Assembly (NCBI GenBank): GCA_964445105.1 | Contig: CAYUJS010000003.1 | Coordinates: forward strand, 14,426-78,425 | DNA length: 64,000 nt | DNA from: CAWBNS01 sp964445105 | GTDB lineage: Bacteria > Chlamydiota > Chlamydiia > Chlamydiales > JAJFMA01 | Reading direction: 5' to 3' | Part shown: positions 17,434 through 25,225 of the stretch, in pieces | Layout of the letters: every line of letters starts with the position of its first letter | Position numbering within the stretch: position 1 is the stretch's first letter | Translations under genes and position numbers: made by a program | Notes under the pieces: generated by a model | The model's database searches: none | What the model saw: only the letters and a program-made list of their open reading frames with translations | What the model was told of the DNA's origin: nothing

Positions 17434-19215
17434 ATGTTACAACTGAAGTTAGTATCAAAGTCCTTTGGTGGACAAAAGCTCTTAGATGAGGTCTCTTTGT
17501 GCGTGAGCCACGGAGAGCGCGTCGCACTTGTGGGGCGCAATGGCGCCGGCAAATCTACGCTGCTGCGTTTGATCGCAGGCGAAGAAGAGGTAGACGGCGG
17601 AAGCATCATGATCCCCAGAGGTTATCGCATCGGCTTTTTGCATCAGCACCTCGATGTGACGGAATATACCGTGATCGACGAAGCAGCTCTTGGACTGGTG
17701 CAGGACAGGCCGGAGCATCGTCATCGCGTCGAGGCGTTGCTGTTTGGTCTTGGCTTTTCCAAAGACGACCTCTACAGCCACCCGGACTCTTTTTCAGGCG
17801 GATACCGCATCCGCATTCACCTGGCGAAACTACTCGCTTCAGAACCTGATTGCTTGCTTTTAGATGAACCCTCCAACTACCTAGACATAGTTTCGCTTCG
17901 CTGGCTGGTGCGCTTTTTGCAGCGCTGGAAGGGTGAAATGATCGTTATCTCCCATGACCGCGAGCTGCTCGATGCCATCTCTACGCACACCGTGGGCATT
18001 CATCGCAAAGAACTCAAGAAGGTGGAGGGTGGGACCGAAGAGTACTATTCGCAGATTCTTCTAGAAGAAGAGGTTTTCGAAAAGACGCGTGTAAAAACGG
18101 AAAAGAAAAAAGCGCACATGCAATCTTTTGTAGACCGTTTCGGTGCCAAGGCCAGCAAGGCAGGCCAGGCCCAATCCAGAATGAAAGCGCTGGCGCGCTT
18201 ACCTGTTTTGGAGCAGTTAGCTGCGCTTGAAAATCTTGATTTTAAGTTTCGCTATGCGCAGTTTAACAGCCAAAAGGTTCTGGCCGCCACAGATTTAGGG
18301 TTCGCCTACCCCGAGATGGACCATCGTATCATAAACCAATTTGACCTGCTGGTCGAAAAACAGCAGAAGTTGGCCCTTATCGGTAAAAACGGCAAGGGTA
18401 AGTCCACTCTGTTACAGCTTTTGGGAGGCATTTTAGTACCGCAGGAGGGAGTAGTCAAACTCTCTGAGAACGTGCGTATTGGCTACTTTGGACAAACGCA
18501 CATTGAGCGCTTAAATTTGGCCAAGACGGTTCATGAAGAGGTTTCTACAGCTAACCCGAATCTGACCTATTCCTCAGTGCGCGCCATCTGCGGAGCGATG
18601 ATGTTCTCAGGGGATGCAGCGGAGAAAAAAATCTCGGTACTGTCTGGGGGCGAGCGCAGTCGGGTGCTTTTGGGCAAGATTTTAGCCGCCCCTTGCAATC
18701 TCCTTCTCTTAGATGAGCCTACTAACCACCTAGACATGGAATCTGTGGAGGCTTTGGTTACGGCCATCGAGCTGTTTGAGGGGGCCGTGATTCTCGTCAC
18801 TCATGCCGAATGGATTTTGCGCAGGTTGCCTGAACGGTTGGTGATCTGTCGCGATGTGGATAAAATAGTTTTTGAGGGTACTTACGAAAACTTCTTGGAG
18901 AAAATTGGCTGGGAGGAGGGAAAACCCGCAGCGCCAGAGAAAAAACCTTCTAAACCCATTTTAGGACGCAAAAATCCTGCTCAGGCAGCTCTAAGAAAAC
19001 GCATGGCTGATCTAGAAAAACAGATCACGGAGGTGGAGGTGGCGATGGAGGCCTGCACCAATAAGATCATAGAAGCCACCCATGTGCATAACGCCACTTC
19101 TATGGGCAAGCTATCCAAAGAGCTCGATCAGCTGCAGGTAAAGTTGGATCTATACTATCATGAGTATGGCGTGGCCGAGAAACTAGCAGCGGAGGTAGAG
19201 AGCAGCCCCCACTAA
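17434..19215 (+). CDS. ABC-F ATPase with C-terminal coiled coil (Uup-like)
   Basis: Two ATPase domains share one chain without membrane segments: Walker A GRNGAGKST and GKNGKGKST, signatures SGGYRI (variant) and LSGGERSR, and Walker B LLLDEPSN and LLLDEPTN. The linker between domains and a C-terminal coiled coil (about residues 515-590) match the Uup/EttA class that binds the ribosome. ATG 17434 is preferred over the GTG at 17422. The stop codon lies in the terminal repeat of the element at 19203, which gives the C-terminus SSPH. A second ABC-F gene lies at 19853 in opposite orientation. Confidence 0.93.
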   Translation: MLQLKLVSKSFGGQKLLDEVSLCVSHGERVALVGRNGAGKSTLLRLIAGEEEVDGGSIMIPRGYRIGFLHQHLDVTEYTVIDEAALGLVQDRPEHRHRVEALLFGLGFSKDDLYSHPDSFSGGYRIRIHLAKLLASEPDCLLLDEPSNYLDIVSLRWLVRFLQRWKGEMIVISHDRELLDAISTHTVGIHRKELKKVEGGTEEYYSQILLEEEVFEKTRVKTEKKKAHMQSFVDRFGAKASKAGQAQSRMKALARLPVLEQLAALENLDFKFRYAQFNSQKVLAATDLGFAYPEMDHRIINQFDLLVEKQQKLALIGKNGKGKSTLLQLLGGILVPQEGVVKLSENVRIGYFGQTHIERLNLAKTVHEEVSTANPNLTYSSVRAICGAMMFSGDAAEKKISVLSGGERSRVLLGKILAAPCNLLLLDEPTNHLDMESVEALVTAIELFEGAVILVTHAEWILRRLPERLVICRDVDKIVFEGTYENFLEKIGWEEGKPAAPEKKPSKPILGRKNPAQAALRKRMADLEKQITEVEVAMEACTNKIIEATHVHNATSMGKLSKELDQLQVKLDLYYHEYGVAEKLAAEVESSPH

Positions 19216-19335
19216 AAAATAAGCAATCGGCCTCATGCTGTTGCCTATCCGCAGCTGAGGCTACCAATTTCGTCGCAAGCTAAGCCTTCTGTCAACCCTC
19301 GCCGAGCCAGTTTCTTGTTTCAGCAGAAGCTGCTG
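19203..19335. mobile_element. MITE-like element, copy D (variant)
   Basis: The left end CAGCCCCCACTAAAAAATAAG and right end GTTTCTTGTTTCAGCAGAAGCTGCTG match the element's terminal repeats imperfectly. The interior shares GCTGAGGCTACCAATTTCGT and CTGTCAACC with the copy at 29032. It begins inside the ABC-F gene and supplies its TAA. Its right end is about 85 bp before the next start codon. Confidence 0.65.
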
Positions 19336-19422
19336 CAGAGGCTGAAACCCGGTTGCTTTTTTTTCGCTAATCTGTCATCCATAGTGGTATCTACCACAAC
19401 GTCTTTTACTAAGGAGAAGGAT

Positions 19423-19767
19423 ATGGGAAAATGCGATGATCATTGCGGCTCTCACGATCACGAGCACCGCCACCATCACCACAGTTGCGCAGACGAATTC
19501 GAAAGCTGCTGTGAAGATGATTGCTACGAGGACTGCGATAGCGACTTTGCTGAAGAGATGCTAGAACTAGCTGACGACGCTTGGCTGTGTTTGTTGAAAG
19601 ACAAAGTCAAAGAGCAAATTTTGGCCACTAGCGGTAAGCAGCTTGATGAACTAGCTAAGCTAATCTCCGAAGCCAATTGCGCCCGTTGGAAGTCAAAAAT
19701 GGCAGAAGAAGCTGCCGTAGACGGATTTAGGGATGAATTGCGCAGTTTTTTTGGTAAATGCGAGTAG
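19423..19767 (+). CDS. small His/Cys/acidic-rich protein, probable metal binder
   Basis: The start at ATG 19423 follows AAGGAGAAGGAT, an excellent ribosome binding site. It gives 114 residues; the longer open frame upstream is mostly repeat sequence. Residues 4-45 are packed with His, Cys, Asp and Glu (HDHEHRHHHH, ESCCEDDCYEDC), a likely Zn, Ni or Cu binding segment. The remaining 70 residues form an amphipathic helical domain (LLKDKVKEQILATSGKQLDEL). No known family was recognised. It is a single gene followed by its own terminator, between two ABC-F genes. Metal storage or a metallochaperone role is inference from composition only. Confidence 0.75.
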   Translation: MGKCDDHCGSHDHEHRHHHHSCADEFESCCEDDCYEDCDSDFAEEMLELADDAWLCLLKDKVKEQILATSGKQLDELAKLISEANCARWKSKMAEEAAVDGFRDELRSFFGKCE

Positions 19768-19787
19768 TAAGTAACTCTAAGAACGCC

Positions 19788-19828
19788 AAAAACGGCAGTC
19801 GGGCTGAACGTCCAACTGCCGTTTTTTT
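19788..19828 (+). terminator. intrinsic terminator of the His/Cys-rich gene
   Basis: The stem AAAACGGCAGT / ACTGCCGTTTT (19789-19799 and 19815-19825) is followed by T residues. The A-run on the 5' side makes it potentially bidirectional, also serving the convergent ABC-F gene. Confidence 0.85.
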
Positions 19829-19852
19829 AGAGCGGTCGTATGCCAGAATATC

Positions 19853-21640
19853 CTAGGCTGTATTTTTTTTGCTTAGTTCTTCCCAGCGGAGGTAAAGCTG
19901 CTCTATCTGATTTTCGGCCAGGCCTACGGCTGCGCAGAGATCGTGTAGGCGTTGGCCATCTCCCGCGATAACAGGGTCACATAGCAGTTTGTTGAGCTGT
20001 TTGACCTCTTCTTCTAGCTTGGCGATCTTGCCTTCCAGCTGTTCATATTCGCGTTTTTCGGTGTAAGAAAGCTTCGTTTTAGGAGCTGCTGATAGTTCTT
20101 TCTTTTTCTCCCTTGTTGGCTCTGAGACGTTTTTGATAGGTGCCTGAGTCGTTTGCCACTGTGCGTAGTCCGCGTAAAACTCAGTTTTGTCTGGATCGCC
20201 CAGCGCTAGCACCGAATTGCAAATGCGGTCGAGCATGCAGCGATCGTGTGTGATTAGGACGACGGCACCAGGAAAATCGATGAGGCCATTTTCTAGCATC
20301 TCTAGCGTGGGGATGTCGAGGTCGTTGGTGGGCTCATCGAGCAACAGCAGATCAGCTGGCTGTAGCATGAGGTGTGCAACGGAGATACGGGCTCGCTCAC
20401 CCCCAGAGAGCTTTCCTATAGGCATGTCCAGCACGTCCGGGGAGAAGAGAAATCGTTGACACCAGCCGTTGACGTGAATGGGCTGACCACGGAAATTCAC
20501 AAAATCGCCGTTAGGGGAGAGCGCCTGTCGCAGCGAAAGAGTATCAGGCAAACGCGCGCGGTGCTGGTCGAAGTACACGACTTTTAAGGCGTCGGCTCGT
20601 TTCAGGGTCCCTTGATCGGGGGCCAGTTCGTTAGCGAGCAGGCGCAGTAAAGTGGTCTTGCCGCAGCCGTTAGGACCCATGAGACCGATGCGCGAACCCG
20701 GCGAGAGGGTGAGGTCGAGATTGCGAAAAAGCAGCCGATCTCCCAGCGTTTTACTCAGATTTTTACCGGTGAGCAGTTTTCGTGTTTGACGTTCGGTGCC
20801 TTCAAAATCGATGTCGGCCTTATGCTGGCGATTGCGTTTATGGACGTCGGAAAGTTCTTTCAGAGTATCGTGGGCGTCATCGATGCGCGACTGGGCTTTG
20901 GTGGTGCGCGCCTTTGGCGACTGGCGCAGCCATTCAGTTTCTTTACGCGCTTTGGAGGCGATGGAGCGCTCCTGTTGGAGCTGTCCCTCTAGAAAGAGCT
21001 GCTTCTGCGCGAGAAACTGACTATAGGGGCCGTCGATGGCGAACATGCCCCTGGGATAGGCTTTGTTGATCTCTACCACGCGATTGGTGGCGTTCTGTAG
21101 AAAGTAGCGGTCATGGCTGACCAGGATATAGGTGGTTGCTTCCCGCGCGAGGAACTTCTCCAGCCAAACAATACCTTCGAGATCCAGGTGGTTCGTCGGT
21201 TCGTCGAGGAGAAGTAGGTCGGGAGAAGAGATCAGCTCCCTAGCCAGGGCTAGGCGCTTTTTCCAGCCGCCAGACAGAAGTGCCGCTGAACGGTCGCTTT
21301 GGCGGAAACCAAATTTGCTCAGCCAGGTTTCGGCGTGGCGCTCTTTTTCGTAATCGGGCCCGGACGGCTGAGCGTCGACGAGTACTTCCAAGGGAGATTT
21401 GTCTGGAAATTCGCAAGTTTGCGGCACATAGCCAATGCGCAGGCCTTTGCGTGGCGCGAGGGTGCCGACGTCTGGGCTTTCCAGTCCGGCGATGATCTTC
21501 AATAGCGTGGTTTTTCCCGAGCCGTTGGGACCGATTAGCCCTAAGTGGTCGCCTGAAAAAATGCTTAGGGTTAAGTCTTTGAATAGATTGCGCGTCCCGA
21601 TTGATTTAGAAACAGCCTGGCAGCTATAGAGTAGGTTCAT
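19853..21640 (-). CDS. uup: ABC-F ATPase, second paralogue (Uup type)
   Basis: A tandem ATPase without membrane segments, 595 residues: Walker A GPNGSGKTT and GPNGCGKTT, signatures LSGGWKKR and LSGGERAR, and Walker B LLLDEPTN twice. A charged linker (KARKETEWLRQSPKARTTKAQ) and a C-terminal coiled coil (about 520-595, YEQLEGKIAKLEEEVKQL) are the Uup hallmarks. It acts on ribosomes or on DNA-branch structures in the cytosol. It is clearly diverged from the copy at 17434, so the two probably are not recent duplicates. Confidence 0.92.
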   Translation of the reverse strand: MNLLYSCQAVSKSIGTRNLFKDLTLSIFSGDHLGLIGPNGSGKTTLLKIIAGLESPDVGTLAPRKGLRIGYVPQTCEFPDKSPLEVLVDAQPSGPDYEKERHAETWLSKFGFRQSDRSAALLSGGWKKRLALARELISSPDLLLLDEPTNHLDLEGIVWLEKFLAREATTYILVSHDRYFLQNATNRVVEINKAYPRGMFAIDGPYSQFLAQKQLFLEGQLQQERSIASKARKETEWLRQSPKARTTKAQSRIDDAHDTLKELSDVHKRNRQHKADIDFEGTERQTRKLLTGKNLSKTLGDRLLFRNLDLTLSPGSRIGLMGPNGCGKTTLLRLLANELAPDQGTLKRADALKVVYFDQHRARLPDTLSLRQALSPNGDFVNFRGQPIHVNGWCQRFLFSPDVLDMPIGKLSGGERARISVAHLMLQPADLLLLDEPTNDLDIPTLEMLENGLIDFPGAVVLITHDRCMLDRICNSVLALGDPDKTEFYADYAQWQTTQAPIKNVSEPTREKKKELSAAPKTKLSYTEKREYEQLEGKIAKLEEEVKQLNKLLCDPVIAGDGQRLHDLCAAVGLAENQIEQLYLRWEELSKKNTA

Positions 21641-22283
21641 AAGTAGAGATCCAAAGAAAAAGCGATTTTAAAACACAACATCATATTTGCTGTCTCTGTT
21701 GTTGGCAACGAGTTTGCCGGTTTGCAGGCAGGGTATAGGGAATTACGGCAAGTCCCTGATTGGCCTGCGACAGGTCAACGGATGCCTCGGGCCTTGAGGA
21801 ATTGCGAATCATTATGAGCGCCCTTTGTAAAGTACTCTATCTGTCTGGCGGGATGCTTGAGATGATCATATGATTGGCTTGTAAAGGATAGTATGAGGCA
21901 TGCAAGGCCATTGGTGAGAAGAGACAGGGCTAAAAAAGCTCCGAAAATTTCCGTGAGGCCTTTTTGTCTATATGGCGTGGGTCTGAGACGTTATTAGGGA
22001 TCGAAGATTTCTTCTGATTTCCTGTGCGCTGGGGTTCGCAAGTTAACGGCTTGAGTAGAGTGGCGTTTCACAGCGCTTTATCGAAGAAAAGCTACTTTAA
22101 GGTAACCTGGGAGAGGAAATTTTCTCTGGTGAGAAAATATGTATTCTTTATGCGATGTCAGGTCTTTGCTAAAGAAAGCGTTTAATCGCGCGCTTCGCAA
22201 CGGCGCATGTCGGTCGTGAATATCTCTGCATTTAGTACCGCCTGCCATTTTGAAGCGCCCACTAGTCAGACTGTACCTAAGAT
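21641..22283. other. 643-bp stretch without a gene
   Basis: No reading frame with a ribosome binding site or coding character was found on either strand. Two weak hairpins are present: ATTTTCTC-TGGT-GAGAAAAT at 22119-22138, and an A/T-flanked stem around 21930-21966 (AAAAAGCTC ... GAGGCCTTTTT). The promoter for the ABC-F gene ending at 19853 should be in the right-hand neighbourhood of 21640. The rest may be a gene graveyard. Confidence 0.5.
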
Positions 22284-22802
22284 TTACTGATTCCAGGGCA
22301 TTTTGGCCAAGAACTTAGCTAGCGCACACCAACCTGTAAGGCCATTGTAGAGTAGGCCGAAGCCCAATAGACCGGCCAGAGTGAAAAAATGAGGGCTCAA
22401 GAGGTATCCTAAAAGCACACTCAAAGTAATACTAGAGCCGATGATGACCTGCACTTGTTGAGGCAAGGGTAAAACACGATCTTTGGCTGTTTTGACAGGA
22501 AAGCCCGCTTGCTTCCAGGCGAGGAGGCCGCCTTCAAGATTATAGATGTCTAGTTTGGGGTTTTGAGCCAAGAGCGTTTCGCAGGCCGTTCGGCTGCGTT
22601 GGCCGGAGCGGCAATGGATGACGATCTTTTTTTCTTCGCTATCGGGCAACGTTTGGAGTGACACCTGGCCTAGGGAGAGGAGCTGAGCGCTAGGAATGCT
22701 TTCAGCGCGGTTTTCACCGGGCTCCCGCACGTCAACTAGGATAGCCTCGCTTTTATCGAGCCAGTTTTTGAGGGTGGATGCGTCGACAGTGTTGATGGAC
22801 AT
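22284..22802 (-). CDS. YgaP-like membrane rhodanese (sulfurtransferase)
   Basis: An N-terminal rhodanese domain (about residues 1-100) carries the active-site loop HCRSGQRS with catalytic Cys. A linker and two hydrophobic helices follow (VQVIIGSSITLSVLLGYLL and LAGLLGFGLLYNGLTGWCALA), the DUF2892-type anchor seen in E. coli YgaP. The product should sit in the inner membrane with the rhodanese in the cytosol and handle sulfane sulfur or thiosulfate. The 172-residue length fits. It lies 22 bp downstream of the pseudouridine synthase gene, so the two may be cotranscribed. Confidence 0.9.
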   Translation of the reverse strand: MSINTVDASTLKNWLDKSEAILVDVREPGENRAESIPSAQLLSLGQVSLQTLPDSEEKKIVIHCRSGQRSRTACETLLAQNPKLDIYNLEGGLLAWKQAGFPVKTAKDRVLPLPQQVQVIIGSSITLSVLLGYLLSPHFFTLAGLLGFGLLYNGLTGWCALAKFLAKMPWNQ

Positions 22803-22824
22803 AAGGTGCTCCTAGGTTGGGGTT

Positions 22825-23571
22825 TTAAAACCTTTCGTGGGGCTTAAGGTATCTCCAGTGGCCTTCTGGGAGGTCTCCTAACCGGACACGCCCTACACGC
22901 ACACGCTTGAGTTTGGCTACATACAGGCCGACAATTTCGCACATGCGTCGAATTTGGCGTTTTTTGCCTTCGATGAGGATAAAGCGCAAGACATCAGGCG
23001 GCATGAGGTCGACTTTGGCAGGTTTTAGCTTCACATCGTCTAGCCACAGCCCATAGCGAAGGCGGCGTAGCATGTCCTCGGTGATCTCTCCATCGACACG
23101 GACGATATATTCTTTTTCAATTTCAGAGCCAGGGCCGATCAATTTTTTGACGATAGCGCCATCTTGGGTCATCACCAACAAGCCCTTGGAGTCGATGTCT
23201 AGGCGACCTGCCACGGCGAGTTTTTTGAGATGACTTGGCTGGAGTGGCCGATCGCCTTCAATGCGGATCTGGTTTTTTGGAATGACAAGGTCAATGGCAG
23301 AGGGGTAGCCTTTTTCTGGCTGCGTGGACACATAGCCCAGGGGCTTATTGAGTACAATGGTCACTTTGCTTTGCTGTGCTTTTTTGGCCTGATGCGTCAG
23401 TTCAATTTTGGCGTTGAGTGTCACCTTCGTGCCGAGAGTAGAGACTACTTGCCCATCGACCAGTACCTGGCCCGCTTCAATGTATACGTCGGCCTCTCTG
23501 CGTGAGCAGAGGCCGCGCTCGGTCATTAATTTTGAAAGTCGGATCATTTCTTGTTCCATAAGCAAAAGCAT
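22825..23571 (-). CDS. RsuA/RluB/RluF-family pseudouridine synthase
   Basis: An S4 RNA-binding domain (RLSKLMTERGLCSRREADVYIEAGQVLVDG) is followed by the catalytic domain with GRLDIDSKGLL, where the Asp after Leu is the nucleophile. C-terminal motifs KKRQIRRMCE and RVGRVRLGDLPEGHWR are closest in style to RluF. The target is probably 23S rRNA, but the exact position cannot be given. Start is uncertain among three Met codons at 23571, 23559 and 23547. It precedes the YgaP-like gene and follows the ubiA gene in the same direction. Confidence 0.9.
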   Translation of the reverse strand: MLLLMEQEMIRLSKLMTERGLCSRREADVYIEAGQVLVDGQVVSTLGTKVTLNAKIELTHQAKKAQQSKVTIVLNKPLGYVSTQPEKGYPSAIDLVIPKNQIRIEGDRPLQPSHLKKLAVAGRLDIDSKGLLVMTQDGAIVKKLIGPGSEIEKEYIVRVDGEITEDMLRRLRYGLWLDDVKLKPAKVDLMPPDVLRFILIEGKKRQIRRMCEIVGLYVAKLKRVRVGRVRLGDLPEGHWRYLKPHERF

Positions 23572-23599
23572 AGTAACCGTTTACGAGGTCTAGTGCAAC

Positions 23600-24472
23600 C
23601 TATGAAATCAGCCAGACTGTCGAGGTGGCCCACAAGCAGGCTGTGATGAGGGTGTGTCGATCACCTAAGAGCTCTCTTGCGGGATTTTCGCCCGCTTTCC
23701 AACGGTGTAATAAATAGAGGTAGCGGAAGATACCGTAGGTGACCATGGGGACCGTCCCGATTAAGTACTGGGTGTGGTGCGCCTGGATGGTTTGGGCGGC
23801 CGTGGTGTACAAACTGTAAGAAATGATTGCCCCAGCGGAGGTGATACTCAGTAGGTTATCCAGCAGCGCTGGGGTGTATTGTGTGAGGACCTTCCGTCGG
23901 TGCGTAGTCTGGTCTCCAAGCACAAGGATTTCGGCGCGGCGTTTGGAAAAACCTAAGAAGAGAGTGAGCATAGCGGTGCAAAGAAGCAACCATTCAGAAG
24001 GGGGAATGCCGACGCCGAGAGTGCCCGCTAAAACACGCAGGATAAATCCTGCTGAGATCACGAAGACATCGACCAGAACCACATTCTTGAGTTTGTAGGA
24101 GTAAGCGAGGTTGAGGATGGTGTAACCGATCACCAGCCAGAAATCAGTGTGGCTCACCAACGAGGCAATATAGATCGATCCAACCCAAAGTGCGCTTGCT
24201 AGCGCCAATGCTACAGACACAGAGACGGTGCCTGCGGCTAGCGGGCGATTTTTCTTTTTAGGGTGGTGCCGGTCGCTCATGCAGTCAGACCAATCATTCA
24301 GAATGTACATAGCGCTGGAGGCAAGCGAAAACGCCAACGCCGCAGCTATCACATGCAGGAAAAGGGGACCATTGTCCCAAGCATGGCTGAAGAAGAGGCC
24401 GATCAAAACAAAGCCATTTTTCCACCACTGTACGGGCCTCATGAGCTGCAGCAATTGCTTGGGGTGATTCAT
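23600..24472 (-). CDS. decaprenyl-phosphate phosphoribosyltransferase-like UbiA prenyltransferase
   Basis: This is a nine-helix UbiA-superfamily membrane enzyme of 290 residues. The first Asp-rich motif NDWSDCMSDRHHPKKKNRPLAAG has the His-Pro and basic residues typical of DPPR synthase (mycobacterial Rv3806c), not of quinone prenyltransferases. That enzyme transfers phosphoribose from PRPP to polyprenyl phosphate. The assignment is strengthened by the two upstream genes, DprE2- and DprE1-like, which convert the product to polyprenyl-phosphate arabinose. The ATG follows AAGGAGAGG, overlapping the end of dprE2. Confidence 0.85.
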   Translation of the reverse strand: MNHPKQLLQLMRPVQWWKNGFVLIGLFFSHAWDNGPLFLHVIAAALAFSLASSAMYILNDWSDCMSDRHHPKKKNRPLAAGTVSVSVALALASALWVGSIYIASLVSHTDFWLVIGYTILNLAYSYKLKNVVLVDVFVISAGFILRVLAGTLGVGIPPSEWLLLCTAMLTLFLGFSKRRAEILVLGDQTTHRRKVLTQYTPALLDNLLSITSAGAIISYSLYTTAAQTIQAHHTQYLIGTVPMVTYGIFRYLYLLHRWKAGENPARELLGDRHTLITACLWATSTVWLIS

Positions 24473-24481
24473 GACCTCTCC

Positions 24482-25225
24482 TTACAGCTTTAGACGCTTA
24501 AACAGACGCTCTGGAATGGCACAGATGATGTACATAACATAACGCCAAAACCAGGGGAGATACACTACGTCGGTAGATTTCTCCAGGGCCCGAACAATTC
24601 CTTCCCCAATCTCAATGGGAGAAGCCACTAGGAACATGCCTTTTTTTCCGAAGGTCATCGCGGTGTCCACAAAGCCAGGTTTAATGGTGACGACGCGTAC
24701 AGAGCTTGGGTAAAGCCGGTTTCGCAAGCCCTCTAAATAGATGCTGAGGCCGCTTTTGGCGGATCCGTAAAGGTAGTTACTTTGGCGCCCGCGGTCGCCT
24801 GCGACTGAAGAAAGAGCCACCATGAAGCCCTGCTTTCGCGTTTCGAAGTAGTTGGCGCATAGGTTGAGGATAGAGCAAGGTCCGGTGTAGTTGCGCTCGA
24901 TGATCGCCTGCGTTTCAGAGAAGTGTCGCTGGCCGCTTTTTTGGTCGCCAAGATAGCCCACTGCTAGCACCACGCCCGATAGCTCGCCACAGCTGTCGAT
25001 GGCGGTTTGCAAGAAAGAGGGATGGGAAGCAAAATTTTGGACATCAAAGGTAGCAAATAGCACCTTCACTTGAAAACGTATTTGCAGATCGCAGGCGAGC
25101 CGCTGCAGCTCATCGGCATCTCTGCTGGCTAGGTATAGGGGGTATCCTCTTTCTGCCAGCGATTCAGCAACGGCGCGCGCGATGCTGGAGGTAGCTCCAA
25201 GGATAAGTACGGGGTGCGGGGCCAT
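24482..25225 (-). CDS. dprE2: decaprenylphosphoryl-2-keto-ribose reductase-like SDR (DprE2)
   Basis: This is a short-chain dehydrogenase of 247 residues. The dinucleotide site is LILGATSSIARAVAESLAERG, the active-site Tyr and Lys are in YLYGSAKSG, and Ser is in ALSSVAG. The mid-region TIKPGFVDTAMTFGKKGMFLVASP and a late hydrophobic stretch (YVMYIICAIPERLF) match DprE2, the reductase that acts after DprE1. The start overlaps the stop of dprE1 (TAATG), implying translational coupling. Function is inferred from family and neighbours. Confidence 0.85.
   Translation of the reverse strand: MAPHPVLILGATSSIARAVAESLAERGYPLYLASRDADELQRLACDLQIRFQVKVLFATFDVQNFASHPSFLQTAIDSCGELSGVVLAVGYLGDQKSGQRHFSETQAIIERNYTGPCSILNLCANYFETRKQGFMVALSSVAGDRGRQSNYLYGSAKSGLSIYLEGLRNRLYPSSVRVVTIKPGFVDTAMTFGKKGMFLVASPIEIGEGIVRALEKSTDVVYLPWFWRYVMYIICAIPERLFKRLKL

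Noticed and set aside
22119..22138. Hairpin ATTTTCTC-TGGT-GAGAAAAT
   Set aside because: No T-run and not next to a gene end; could be chance in an AT-rich spot.
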